A DNA stretch of 64,000 nucleotides from Serilophus lunatus (Eukaryota; Chordata; Aves; Passeriformes; Eurylaimidae), in the NCBI GenBank assembly GCA_013399895.1, contig VXBA01003725.1, positions 124,001-188,000 on the forward strand, written 5' to 3'. Below the pieces are notes generated by a model that saw only the letters and a program-made list of their open reading frames with translations, ran no database searches and was not told where the DNA came from. Shown here piece after piece: positions 1 to 12,155 of this stretch (the stretch's first letter is position 1; each line of letters starts with the position of its first letter). The translations under genes and the position numbers were made by a program.

Positions 1-1399
1 GTAAAAATGAGATTAGCTATAAAAGTGAGTACATTCAGTCACTCAATGCCAAAATGATAACATTAAGTATGAGGAACAATGAAGAAAAAAATTTTTTCCC
101 ATTTTCAAGGAAAGTAGGAGAAATAAGCTTTATGTCATCACATAACTATAAAAAAATCAGTGCCCAGCTGAGAAGAGATACTCTGGATAGCCTTGTCAGA
201 GATGTATACTCTTAGTGAAAGATAAATGGCTCATTTGAAGAATGTATCTGCTATTTAAAAAGCTGCTGGATAAATTTCTAGTTTATCATATCCTTTCAAT
301 GAGCAAATAAAGGTCTTAAGAACCTGACATGCAGAACACCGAGAATGTTTTGATAATCCCCTTCAGCAAGCAATTGAAAACTTCATGTGATTTATATTGT
401 TGTGAGAAACTTTTAGCTTATTCCGAAACAATGCAGAGGCCACCAAAAGAGCATATGAAAAGAACTGCAAAGCAAATGAAAATAGGGAAGATTATTTTCT
501 AAGATTGAAGCACACTCATTGAGAGAGAAAAGAAAATGCTAATACAAATGAAAAGCAATTTAGAGTTTTAATCCCAGTCACATGCTGAGAAAACATTGAA
601 GAAAATTGATTTGGGGAATCTATTTAAAAAAAGTAAAAAGAAAAAAAAACATCCAAACATAGGGCGACAATAAAACAAGTACACATTTCTTTCTGTAAAC
701 ACACAGAGAATTGAGAGAAGGTTGGAACAGAGAAAAACATGTAACCCACAAATGACAGCAAATGGAATTGCTTTAAAATCACATCCTTCATGTAGAAAGA
801 AAGAAAATACTGGCATGTCCCAAAGCTTATATTCAGCTCAGTTCTGCTAAAAAATCTTTGAAGGTAACTAGAAAGGAAGTTCAAGGAATTATTGAGTCAT
901 AAAAATTTCAGATAGCAAAAGAAACCCCCAAGGTTTCCAAAAGTGACAATTTCATAACTAACACACTTTTATTCAAAGATAATAAAAACTGAGCAGAGGG
1001 AAGCAGTAGAAATAAAAGAGAAAGTATCAGTACTTTTTTAGCATGCTAATTCTTAATTTTCAGTTACTCCAAAGACCTGTTCTTTTAAAAAGGTGCTGTT
1101 TTTATAACAGAGCTACTCATTGTCTTGTTCTGGAGAAATTTGTTGAGAAATTCACTCCAAAACCACAGGAATACACAAAAAATCCTTTTTTCCACAGAAG
1201 TAAATGAGTCCGTATGTAATAAAGAGCAGTCTGAGAGGCAAATAAATTCTGCCTTAGACATATCTACATACACAGCTTTGGGACTGCTCAACACATTGGC
1301 CTGGAGAGGACAATTAATCTTTTGAGAATCAAGTCAGAAGTCTCATTAAGGGCTGCTCTAGGACTTTATGAAAGCATAGAATTTTCTCTTGTCTGGATG
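1..1399. other. AT-rich non-coding sequence
   Basis: No gene, RNA or recognisable repeat was found here. Open frames are short (at most 86 codons), overlap on both strands and show no recognisable domain. The composition is typical of avian intergenic or intronic DNA. Confidence 0.6.
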
Positions 1400-1468
1400 T
1401 CTTGAGCATTGGAATAGATGACCATTAACGATCCCTTCCAACTCAAACCATTCTATGATTCTGTGATC
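1400..1468 (+). mobile_element. CR1 LINE 3' tail fragment
   Basis: The stretch reads as the 3' end of an avian CR1 retrotransposon in sense orientation: 'ggaatagatgaccatta', then 'cccttccaactcaaacc', ending in 'attctatgattctgtgatc'. CR1 is the dominant LINE of birds. Copies are usually 5'-truncated and end in short octamer-like repeats rather than a poly-A tail, as here. Only about 70 bases remain, so it is a dead fragment with no coding capacity. The 3' end is clear; the 5' boundary is approximate. Confidence 0.85.
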
Positions 1469-3956
1469 TGTTAGGGATGACTCTGTGGAGAATGTGAAAG
1501 CGCAATGAACAATGAAGAGATTAAAGTCCTTGGTAATGAGATTTCTAGCTTAAATTCTGTCTTTGAGCTCTGGAATATGGAATATTATCTTGTATTGAAA
1601 ATTTCTTTTCTAAATATGAAAGAGAACATATATTACACTACTGAAATTACTTCAATTTGAAGCTTAAATTATTGTTAAAGAGCTTGTTAGTTTTTATCTG
1701 CTCAGAAAAGCAAGTTGGCATTTTTTTTCAAAGTAATCAAAATCTTCAATAGAAGACAATAGAGAAATTGAAAAATATAAAAAAATAGTATTTTTTTTTG
1801 GTTTTTGTAAGAAACATACATTTTATCAACCAGATCCCATTATCCTTTATGCTTTTTGTGACTATTGAGCATTTGTTGAAAAAGAACATTAGCACTAACA
1901 ATGTCAGCTTGGCGACTTTTGGGAAACACGTTTTAGGCACACTTCAATCCACTTAGTTTGTTATGCCAAATGCCTGGCTAATTCCTCTAGCTGAGGCTTG
2001 GCAGAGCTAATGAAACATGACAGCAATATTAAAAACACCCAAACAAAACCAAAACCTAAAACAACCACAGCTTTTTCTAAATATCTTTTAGATGTATGTA
2101 ATTCTGCAAATACTCTTGACCTGGAGCCAATGCAAATACTGGCAATGCAAAACCAGCTGATGAGAACCTAATTTCCTTTTTCCAGCACTAGAGCTCTTTC
2201 CATCTGTTGGTAGAGTAACGTCATTACTCAAACACTGATGAACCCTACCTGTGTGTTAGATCTGGGAGTTTAAGGGGTAGTCTGATATGCTGAAGAATGA
2301 TTATCAGCTTATGTACTTTCTTTAAATAAAAAGCCCTTCCCAACTCTGGTATTTAAGTAGGAGCTTAAAGCAATGCTCTCTGTAGATTAATAACCTCTCT
2401 TCCTCAAAGTTGTAAAAAATCCATATTCTGGTTTCTGTCCTTATACGGTAAAAAAAGTTTCTCTGTGGCTTCTGCTTGTTAGTGTTTATCTTCTTCACTG
2501 GAGCATGAAGGGGTTTATTTCTTTTTGGTTTTTTAGGTGAAACTATGTTCAGCAACAATAGCATTTCTTATTAGCCATATCAACATGTATTTTGAGTCTT
2601 ATAAACCTCATGGGTATAATGGTGTTTTTTGATGAGGAGTTCATTTATGTATCATGTAAAACAAGTGTTTCCTCTCAGTGCAGTGCTTTCAGATAATGCA
2701 GAAAATTCCAGAGATTTTCTCTGGGTAGGATGGAGAAAAACAAGTAGCTCGGTCCTACTCACAACGTACCTATATTATTCATCTCTTACCTAAAATCACT
2801 CTTTTCTAAAATGACTTATTTCTTCTACAGAAATCTTTTTCTCAGCATTTAATTTTCCTGCCCATGAATTTGTCATACTGTTGTAATCCAGAAATGGACA
2901 TAATATTCTACCTGAGTAAAAAGATATTACTATACCTGTGGTATTATTTTCTACTCCATTATATTTATCCGCATTTCCCTCTTTAGTTATTATTCTGTCT
3001 TGGTGTGACTGGCATTTGTTAATCATTTTTTGTGACCTGTTCACTATGGCAGCATGCTGGCTTTCCTCAGGTTCTTAATTTCTTCTACGTAAATAGTTTG
3101 TATGTAGAAGGGTGGTCCTCTGATCACCATTGCACGTGAGCTGGGAGGATGCTGTCTGGGTGATCCAGAAATGGATTTTGTGAAGTGAATGTTTTCATTT
3201 GAGCCTTATGTTTCAGCTGTGACTGGGCGTGACTAGGGCAATAATATGCATTTGGTAACGATTGCATTTACTTTGAAGAAGCAAGAAACCAAAAGACTTA
3301 ATGAACATACTGCTGCTTAGATGCTGGGGCAGCTGCGCTCCTTCTACTGATCTTCCACGTTCATTATTACTTTTCCTTCATAATATTCCATGGACTCTTT
3401 CTCCATTCAGAGCTCCATAATGATGGTGACTGACAGGTAATACGACATGTAGCGAAAACAGTCTTGTCTTGTAGCTAAACAGGCATCAAAACTAATTGAA
3501 ATGTTAAGAAAGTGCAAATTCTGGCAAATGCATCTATATTTATATCTCTACTAGCACATTTAAGTCAGTGCAGTTGTGCATCTAGCTGTGTTTTAAACAC
3601 ACTAAATGTACAAGTTTTAGACAGCAGTAACTAAGTGCTTCTGATTTAGACTCTGGGTATAAACTTTTAAATTTTCCCTTTTTAATTTTTCACTCCTACA
3701 TTTACTTTTTTTCACTCCAACATTTTAAAAGAGATAATAGAATAAAACTTTTAAATAAAATATAAAAGCTCAAACAGTGACGCCTGCATTTCCTTTATCT
3801 TAATGTTCAAAGCAGGTAGCTGGCATAATTTCAAGCTTCCTTTCTCTTATGCTTCTCTCTTACTTATTCCCGAGGCAAATGTCAGCTACATGGTTTGCGT
3901 ATTTAGTGCCCTCTGTGCCAGACCCCAGAAGTTTAAGATGCTTTAAGTAGTGTTGC
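1469..3956. other. AT-rich non-coding sequence
   Basis: No gene or clear repeat was recognised. Open frames are at most 82 codons and unconvincing. Confidence 0.55.
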
Positions 3957-4610
3957 TGTAGACTTGTCAGAGATAGTAACAACACAGATTCTGAGTTTCA
4001 TGCAGGAAGACATTTTAATGAGAAATCCCAGGGGTTTTATACCTTTTAGAACACAGTGCGTTACATTCTCATTGGTGAATATACTTGTTTTTAACAATTT
4101 AATTGGCTTAGACTAAGTATGAAGTCACCTTAGCCTATTTTGAGAAAACTCTAACTTTGAGAAAGGCACTGACTTGTTTTGGGAAAGGGTTCTAAACATG
4201 TTTTTGAGAAGAATTTTTTATTATGAGAGAGACTTGGTTTATTATGAGAGAAGAACTTGTTATTGTGTGAAAAACTCTAAGCCACCGTGCAAGGCTCTAA
4301 GCATCTGTGTGAAAAACACAGATGTATTTTGAAAGAATTCTGGCTTATTATGAGAAAACTGCATTCTAGGGTGTTTTCCTCTTTGTTGCAGGTGTTTCTT
4401 CAAGGGTCTTTCTCAGGCTGTTTTATTTCCTACTTTGCTGTTCAGCTTGCTGTCAGAGACAGATCTTCTGAGGCTAAAACCTTAGGCCTGTGAAACAGGC
4501 CCCAAATCCTTAGGCCTTTAAAACTGGCTACCATAAGGTGGAACTTTAGTGAGACTTATATTCTTAAATTCAAAACTTTAGTCCTCAGAATCATCAAAAC
4601 ATTTGTCAAC
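3957..4610 (-). mobile_element. Possible degraded LTR, minus strand
   Basis: The segment begins 'tgtagacttgtcagag'. About 55 bases in it has 'gcaggaagacattttaatgag', resembling the reverse complement of a retroviral polyadenylation region (TTTATT on the + strand equals AATAAA on the minus strand, here mutated). It then has 'ggggttttatacc' and 'ttctcattgg'. Between about 4140 and 4370 there are loose direct repeats built on 'ttattatgagaga', like the reiterated U3 segments of many LTRs. The right end is not identified; the next LTR starts at about 4632. The call rests on architecture, not on a named family. Confidence 0.4.
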
Positions 4611-4631
4611 TGAGGGTCTTCATTGATAGGC

Positions 4632-5696
4632 AATAGTGGATTGACCTTGGCTGGGTGCCATGTACTCGTTTCCCTTCTCAGCAGGGTAAGGAAGAGGAAA
4701 TATAACAAAACTCGTGGTTTGAAATAAGGTTAGGGAGAGATCACTCACCTACTTCCATCTTGGGCAAAACAGATTTGACTTTGGGAAATTAGTTTAATTT
4801 GTTATCGAACATATCAGAGTAGGGTAATAAGAAATAAAACTAAATCTTAAAAACAGCTTCCCCTCACCCTCACTTCTTTCTGGACACAATTTCACTTCTG
4901 AAAAATCCCTACCTCCTCTTCCCTCAGCAGCTCCGTGGAATGGGAATGGCGATTGTGGTCGGCTCACTCTACGCTCTCTATGCCACTCTTTCTTCTTCAG
5001 GAGGAGTACTACTCACACTCTTTTCCTGCCCCAGTGAGGAGACCCTCCCACATGAACTTCTCTGATGTGAGTCCTTCCATGGAGTGCAGTTCTCCACAAC
5101 CTGCTCGAGCACGGGTCCCTTTCACAGTGTGCAGTCTTTCAGGAACTGACTGTTCCAGTGTGGTTTCCCCAATGAAGGCCTGCCACCAAACCTGCTGCGC
5201 CATGGACTCCTTTCTCCGTGGGTCCACAGGGCCTTCCAAGAGGCTTCTCCAGTATGGACTTTCCACAGGATCACAGTTTCCTTGAGGCATCTAACTATTC
5301 CAGTGTGGGGTCCTCCACAGGCTGCAGGTGAATATCCACTCCACCACGGACCTCCCAGGGCTGCAGTGGAGACACCCCTCCTTACCCTGGTCTGCAGTGG
5401 AATCTCTGCTCTAATACCTGAAGCATCTCCTCCCCCTCCTTCTTCACTGACCTTGGTGTTTGCAGGACTGTTCTTTCATATTTTCACCCATCTCTTCTTT
5501 GGCTGCAATTGTGCAGGGTTTTGCTATTTTCCTCTTCTTAACTCCGTTATCCAAAAGGCTGATGGGCCCAGCCTTAGCCAGCAGTGGGCCCGTCTTGAGG
5601 CTGGCTGGCACTGGGTCTGTCAGACACAGAGAAAACTTCTGGCAACTTCTCAGAGAAAACAACCCTTTAAACCCATATTACCAAAACCTGGCCAGT
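4632..5696 (-). mobile_element. Avian ERVL-type solo LTR, minus strand
   Basis: The left end 'aatagtggattgaccttggctgggtgcca' corresponds to the reverse complement of the 3' end of a common songbird ERVL-like LTR. It is followed by the family's 'ctcgtggtttgaaataagg', 'gagatcactcacc' and 'gggcaaaacagatttgac' blocks. The middle (about 5030-5400) holds imperfect tandem units built around 'ccagtgtgg...tcctccacaggctgcag'. The right end 'ccaaaacctggcca' is the reverse complement of the family's 5' start. The copy at 61356-62503 has the same layout in the same orientation. Ends are eroded (TG/CA not intact) and no target duplication could be seen. An internal 189-codon open frame (5282-5851) overruns the LTR end and is not a gene. 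Confidence 0.8.
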
Positions 5697-6859
5697 TCTG
5701 TGCATCAGCAGTTGCTGGAGGAGGTGGCAGCATCACCTCTTTGGGCTGTGAAGTAGATCTCACTCGAGATTGCAGGGATGCTTTAACTGCATATTCCATT
5801 TCCCAGGAAAGTACTCAAGCAAAAAGCTATTTACAAGGGAAAGGCAGATGAAAGAGAAGGGAGGTGTGGGTTAGTAAATTTTAATTTCTTTCTATAGAGA
5901 CAAAGCTACATATAGGCAGTGGCGAATGCAAAAAAAGCTAGCAAAGTACATGAGACAGAAGAGGAGATTAGATGACCTTAAGCATTTGGTTCTAATAATG
6001 ATTTCAGGATAAAAAATGAAATTTTAAGCTGTACTTGAAAAGGGATATCAATGTTTTTGAAACAGTAACTGAAATATAGTCCAAACTATGCTCCCTGAAC
6101 ATGGATTTTGTGTGCATTTTACACAAAACTGGATAAAAGAACAATAAGGGAGCAGAAAAAAAAGGAATCTGATCCCTCCCTGCAGCGGCTGGACATTACT
6201 CATTTTGCTCTCTTCTCCATGTGGTGAACATTTAGGAAACGGGACAGAGGGACAAGGGAGAGATAATCCCTCCTCTGTGAATGGAGTACAGCCCACACTG
6301 TTGACTGAAGGAGGCAAGATAAGAAAATTGAGAAACACAGAATAGAGAGGAGAAGCAGCTTTACTGGCTAAGTTCGATGGTCCAAAGAGGCAAATCAGAA
6401 CAATCTCTCCATTTTTATAACTTTCAGATCGCCCTCCTCCCCCCTCCCATACTATCCAATTAAAATCCATCTTACTGCTACGTCCCTTAAGCATCCAGCA
6501 GAATCATCCCTTATTACCTATCCTCTCCTAGACCTGCCTTTGGTAGGTCTGGAAGCCTAACTTTATGTTTTGTCTGCTACCCCACTTATCTATACAAAAG
6601 AATGCAAACATGTGGAACCCAGGCTGTTCTTAGCCCTTAATATTCCCAGTTATCCAGCTGCCTAGCTAAATATTAGGTATACCCCACAGGCATCAATGCA
6701 GTGCTGGCAGTCTCTGTCCTGGGTTATGCAAAGATACTGATATCCATCTTTTTTCCTCAAGTGTGCCTAGTAATTTAGACTGTAGCAGAAACTTCAGATA
6801 AGGGTGGTACTATTATCCTAGGAGAAGAATGTATTCACAAGTGTGAAAGACTGGAATGC
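5697..6859. other. Non-coding spacer between LTRs
   Basis: No gene was recognised. A 148-codon frame on the minus strand (6048-6494) lies in moderately GC-rich sequence. It has no recognisable domain and its product is rich in P, S and L. This could be diverged retroviral sequence, since it lies between LTRs, but nothing identifiable supports that. Confidence 0.45.
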
Positions 6860-7560
6860 TGATGACTCAGACAATCCAGAGGTTGAGGCCATGCACATCT
6901 GCTGCCTCAGGTGAGCTGGGTGTTGTTCCTTTGCCCTTACACAAATGACTCATCTGTCATAACTCCCATCAGGGAAACACCAGGAAAATTTATACACATG
7001 GCCTGAAGATACTCATCTCTGCTAATGGCCATAATAGATCCATCTGTGCTGACATAACAGGCAGCTGTAATATCTTAGGTGTCAAAGACTCCTGAAATGT
7101 CCTGTGATCCAGTGTTACATCATCCAGTGGAGAATTCCCTAACCCAGGGGAGATACCTGCAGTGTTCCTACCTAGCCTGAGCCCAATAAAAGACTACATT
7201 TGGACTTCACTCAACATGGGAGTCTTCTTCCCTTGTTACATGGGACTTCCAACACCCAGGGCTTCTACCACCACAATGGATCTGGATTCCAACTCCTGTT
7301 TTTGCAGGACTACAACCACCATTTTGACCAACAAACATTGAAAATGCAGTGAACATGTCTCGTCTCCAGATCCATTGAGTGTCTTGTGGGTCCTTCCTGC
7401 TGCCTAGGTGATCTGCAGTCCTGCTCTGACTGTCTGTACCAGCACTGCAAACTCAGTCCAGCGCCGAGTCTCCAACCATTCCTACCAGGTTTTCCAGGTG
7501 GGGAGAGGCTGGCTGCAGTATGGCTTTGATCTGGTGGGCAGGGACTAGGGAAGTTTCTCC
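6860..7560 (+). mobile_element. Possible LTR, plus strand, diverged
   Basis: The stretch has a run of moderately GC-rich sequence ending in 'gcctgagcccaataaaagactac', a typical LTR polyadenylation context with AATAAA at 7185-7190. It is followed by a CT-rich U5-like segment ('gggagtcttcttcccttgtt') and further GC-rich sequence to about 7560. The orientation follows from the AATAAA. Start and end are not sharply defined and no target duplication was found. The assignment to a particular ERV class is open; it could also be the 3' end of another retroelement. Confidence 0.42.
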
Positions 7561-7606
7561 TCACTGGTTAGCGTAACACACTTTTATCAGTATTGCTATT
7601 AGCATG

Positions 7607-9066
7607 TGTCCTGATTTGGACACTAGTGTGCTTTACTAAGAGATGAGAGACACATGGAGAAGACAACAACACAGTAATTTATTGAATATATGGAATATAA
7701 CCTGGTGGTCGGCTGAGAAGCAGGGGAAGGAAGGCGAAGCTGCTTTGCAGATGGTATTTTCTTGGCCCTTGAAACTTCTGCAAGATAAAGAAGGTGAAAA
7801 GCACCCCCCCTCTCCAGGGACACCTATGGGGGAAAGCTATCACTTGCGGTTTGTTGAGTGGTCTCAGGGTGCTACCACTGGAGTTCTGATGGCGCCGCAC
7901 TGCTGCCTGTGCTGATGGAGGTGAGGGGAAGCAAGCCGTGCAGTCTGGGACCTGGGAGGAGGGGAGTTGTGCCTCTCTCAGCTTGGGAGGGAGCTAGAGG
8001 AGAGCAGGGACTTCTGTGCTCAGGCTTTTATTGACTTTTGATGTCATGTAACTTCAGAGTTTCCTTTTTGACCAAGTTGTCTTCTTATTGGTTGGTGGTG
8101 TTGGGTGTCTCCCTTCTGCCCAGGATGTCACCGTAGGCAAGATGGTGGCCCTCGTCAAATCCACCATGTGCTCAGGCTCTGGGGGTTGCCCGTCACTGGC
8201 GGCGCAGGCCACAGGGCATTTCCGGGGCCAGCGGCACTGCCCGCAGGTTTCCTGCCATCTGCAGGGACCGGCTGCATGCGATGGGGCCTGCCTGTGGGGG
8301 CAGTTGTGGCCAGACACTTCCCAGCAGTGAGGAGAGGGGGCCACACGGCCATGGCCACTTCCGGCGGGGCTCTTGCTAGCCACCCGCCAGAAGAAACTGC
8401 CGTCTCGCACTGCTCTGCACCGCTGTGCTGTGTGGGACCCGGGCTCTGTGCCCGAGCTACTGCCAATCCCAGCCCAGCTCGCTGTGGCACGGGGCAGACA
8501 TTGGCACCACAGCCGCAGGCATCAAGCTTCATTGCCACCTGCTGCCGCCGGCACCACTGGGAGAAAAATGGAGAAATTGTGGGAGCGGCTCCACGCATTC
8601 CACTCTACGGCCAGCGGAGAGGCGCTGTGCTGTCCCACAGCCCCTGCAAGGCATTGGGCAGGATCGGGCACTGCTGCTCACTCCAGCCCAGAGCGCCTGT
8701 GGGCAGCAAGGGAAACCCTGTGCACGCAGCCCACAGCCCACCTCCATTCCATCTCGCCAGCCCCAGCAATAAGCGAGTTGGGGGGGGAAACTCCATGCCC
8801 GCTGTGCCAAACAGCCCCTCAAGCACGGGCACGCGGGAGCGATTTCATTCTTGTGTCTCTGTGCCGCTGCCGCTCCCCAGCCTCTGCCCCGGCATGCCGA
8901 GAGCGGAGGAGAAGGAGAAGCTCTGAAGATGCCAACACTGCGATCTCAGCTTTTCTTCCATGTTTCTAAAAAACCTGGTTTTACTAATAAGCAAACAAGT
9001 AAACAACCTAAACATTTCCCTTCCCCTCCCTCCCCCTGAAAACTCCATTTCAAACCCATAACAACA
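7607..9066 (-). mobile_element. CpG-rich ERV solo LTR, minus strand (copy 1 of 3)
   Basis: The left end 'tgtcctgatttggacactag...gctttactaag' aligns with the LTR at 34709 ('tgtagtggtttagcacc...ttttttactaag'). A 'tttatt' (AATAAA on the minus strand) follows about 70 bases in. 'cccttgaaacttctgcaa' at about 7767 matches 'cccttgaagtctctgcaa' at about 35015 in the other copy. The centre (about 8100-8930) is GC- and CpG-rich, and the right end is a CT-rich stretch finishing '...cccataacaaca' at 9066. There is no gag, pol or env sequence beside it, so it is a solo LTR. The frames of 147 to 273 codons inside it overlap on both strands and reflect GC-rich composition. Flanks show no convincing duplication. 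Confidence 0.72.
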
Positions 9067-9599
9067 GGTTCATATATGGAGGTTGTACATACTCCTATTA
9101 AAATGAAAAAGATAGCTCCCTAGGCCTGAGTGAACCACAGCTCATTAGAGGGTATAATTTATAATTTCTAGGTAAAGTTTAAGTTTCTATAAATGACCAA
9201 GAGCCAAGAAAGTATTTAAGACCTCCCCTTCATTGCTAGAAATGGCAGCCAGAAAGTGCTCAGAGAAAGCTTTCCATCTTTAGCTGAGTGCTGCAACCTC
9301 TAGACAACAGCAGTTGTACACTTGGCATGAGGGCAGAAAAGTTGATATGACAACATTAGCATAGGGGCTGCATAAGACCATGGAAAGTTTACTGCATGTC
9401 CCTGGTGAAGTGTTGACAGTGGGGGGCTGAAGGGGTAACCTCTGAGGGAAAAAGCTTCAACTGCCTCATGACATGAGACATGACAACCAACACACCCACC
9501 TGAGAGCAAAGATGAGTCCATCAGTCAAGCCAGTGGTCCCTCTGGGAAAACATTAAAGAAAGAACATAAAATGTTGGACAGGCCAAGAAGGAGAGATAA
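9067..9599. other. Non-coding spacer
   Basis: No gene was recognised between the two LTRs. The last ~50 bases may belong to the next LTR, whose 5' edge is diffuse. Confidence 0.45.
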
Positions 9600-10132
9600 A
9601 ACAAGGGTGAAAACCAGCAGATGTCACACCAGGTCAGAGCAGAAGCTGCTTCAGATGCAGAAGTGGAGTTTTACTGACAGAGACTACAGCCCATGGAGAA
9701 CATATTCTGGAGCACGGTTATCCTGAAGGACTTCAGCCCACTCTGAAGCAGGGGAAGAGTCTGAGGAGGAAGGAGTGGCAGAGAGGAGTGGTTATAGATC
9801 ATTAAGGTCTCCTCTGTGCCACTCACTAGAGGAGAAAGGAGTCAATAGTGAAAGAGTGCAATGGACCTTGGAAAGAGAGGAGGAAATATGTTGTTTAAAT
9901 GTTTGTGGTTTTGTTTCTTACTGCCCAAATCTATTTCAATTGTCAATGAACTAAATTTTCTCCATGTTGAGCCTGTTTTGCCCCTGAGGGTAACTGATAA
10001 GTAGCCTCTCTGACTTTATGTCAGCCCACAAGCTTTCTCATCCTATTTTCTCCAGCTGTGCTCCTGAGGAGGGAGAGTGAGTAAGCAGCTGGATGGACAA
10101 AGACTAGCACGCATCATATGGTCAGCAACACA
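9600..10132 (+). mobile_element. ERVL-type LTR, plus strand, 5' shortened
   Basis: The 3' part is the sense-strand counterpart of the LTRs at 4632 and 61356. It has 'gagcctgttttgcccctgagggtaactgat', 'cattttctccagctgtg'-like sequence and 'gaggagggagagtgagtaagcag'. Upstream it carries the family's 'ctgaagcaggggaagagtctgaggaggaaggagtggcagaga'. The expected AATAAA is mutated ('caatgaactaaatttt'), so its own 3'-end signal is probably dead. The tandem-unit region is much shorter than in the other two copies, implying internal deletion or 5' truncation. The 3' end is placed at 'caacaca' (10132); the 5' edge is approximate. Confidence 0.72.
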
Positions 10133-12138
10133 TGGTCAGCAGGAAAAACCTCAGGCAAATCTAGATTCCTCAGAACAAGAGTGAGAGGGAGAGACTCAAG
10201 AGAGTCCAGAGACCATCAAAATGTTGAAGAGCTGGAACATCTCTCCAGTGAGAAAAAGCTCCAATCAGGAGAAGAGAAGCTCAACAGAAAGGTATTGATT
10301 AAAAAAGAAATGTTGAACTATGGCTTAATTGAAATCTCTATATATACTGATTAACTCAGTAGAAGTTATAAAGGCAATTGGTTTCTGGCAATTTTACTTA
10401 ACATGATACAAGGAGAATGAAGGGAAAAAAATGGTCATTTCCATACTCTTAGGACATTCAAATATTATTTCTAATTTAACCAGAATTGGTATATATCACT
10501 TTGTAAAGTTTATAATTTATAACTCTTAGTTTCACCTTCCTTTTCTTAATTTACATGACAAGGTGATAACAGATCTTTCTCATTATTAGTGAACATGCTT
10601 TTACTTTTATGTAGTCTTTACAATTTTATCTAATATGAATATTAAACTAAATGAAGTATAATTTCATTGCTTATATAGTGTACCAAATAAGTAGAATAGA
10701 TCATCAAATGATCAATTAATACACACAGTATTACTGGATGTCACCTCTCTATACACAATTTTTTTCCCTTCAACACATTTTCACCAAATTAGAAAACAAA
10801 ATAAAGTAACACATTCCAGTTGTCACTGCACTTTTTCATTGCACTTCAGTCTCACTGTAACTCCATTACTATTTTTGATTCCGAGTCTTTCTCCTATTTT
10901 CCACTTTCATATAATTACATAAATCATGTATTCACTTAGAAACACCACTGATTGAAATTACATTACCTATGCTTATTGAATTCATTTTGAAAGCAGAGCT
11001 TCTCCAAGCTTGCACACAAACGCATATTACAGAGAAGACCTGCTTTCTTCCATCTTCATTGCATTAGTCTTCCCTCCTATCTCCCTGCCATTGGTGGCCT
11101 GTAGTTTTTACCTGTATTTTTAAATCATACATACTTTTTTATCTCTTGTATTTTTCTATGTGGAACTTGGCTAGGCCCATCTCTTTAAATACTTAGGCAT
11201 AAGTCTGCATGCAAGTTAGACATCTAACAAAATACTGGCATTTCCATGGCTGTCATTTCAGATGTCTATTTTACTCTGTAATATTTTTACAATTTTATGC
11301 AGGTGCTGCTGTTGCCTCATAACTAATAAATGCATTGGATCCACTTAGTCCAAAACTAAGAGCAAGTGGGGCAATTTAGTAGCAAATATGTATCAGATGA
11401 GTGAGTCCTATTTCGTTGGCAAGCTGAGATCAAGCTTGCTAAAAGCTGCTTGCAAATTTTGATTTAGGATGTTAGGTCAGGAGAGTTTAGGGAATAAATG
11501 CAATATATGATATATGTTATAATCTATTACTATACAGGTTACTGTATACGATATACTGTCATTCCAAATTATAAATATGTCTTGTTAATGGTGCAGGTGT
11601 CAAAAGATCATCTACCCTGAGCAAGTTTGAACCAACAGCATCTGAGTTGGCCTTGAAAGAGCACAGAAGTTAGACTCAGTTTGGCTTAAAGGTGGTGAAA
11701 TTTAAATTGTATTTTATTAGATGGGGTCATTTTCCAACATATTAAACATCCTAATGATTTAATTTCAAATGTCTTCACTACAGTGCAGTGAATCTTGAAT
11801 GTTGACCCTAAACTGAAGTTCAGTTTTATAGCTTTACTGCTTTTATTGGTAGGAGTAGGGTTATAAACCACGTTTTCTAAGCACGTGAGACATTTTTTTA
11901 ATAGTTTTAGAGGTTTGTTAATTTTAGATGTTTTCTGCTCTCATTTACCAAGTCTAGGAAACTACACAGGCAGAAAAAAAATAAGAATGTTCAAAGTGTG
12001 AAATTAGTTTTCACACTCTTAAAGAATTTGTCATTTTACTTACAAGACATGTAAGTCTAATCCAAAAAAGGACCCTTTCCTCTTCATATTAGATATTAGA
12101 GAGAAGAGCATGCTGGCTGGAAAGTCTCATTCTTTTAC

Positions 12139-12155
12139 TTTTTTTTTTTTTTTTT
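12139..12155 (+). repeat. Poly-T run (17)
   Basis: Seventeen uninterrupted T, followed by CT-rich sequence. It is a simple homopolymer with no retroposed gene recognised beside it. Confidence 0.95.

Noticed and set aside
5282..5851. 189-codon open frame, + strand
   Set aside because: Lies almost wholly in an ERVL-type LTR, overlaps frames on both strands, and continues past the LTR end without any domain.
8105..8969. Overlapping frames of 115-273 codons on both strands
   Set aside because: Inside the CpG-rich core of an LTR. Stop-poor GC-rich sequence gives long frames in many registers; no retroviral or host domain is seen.
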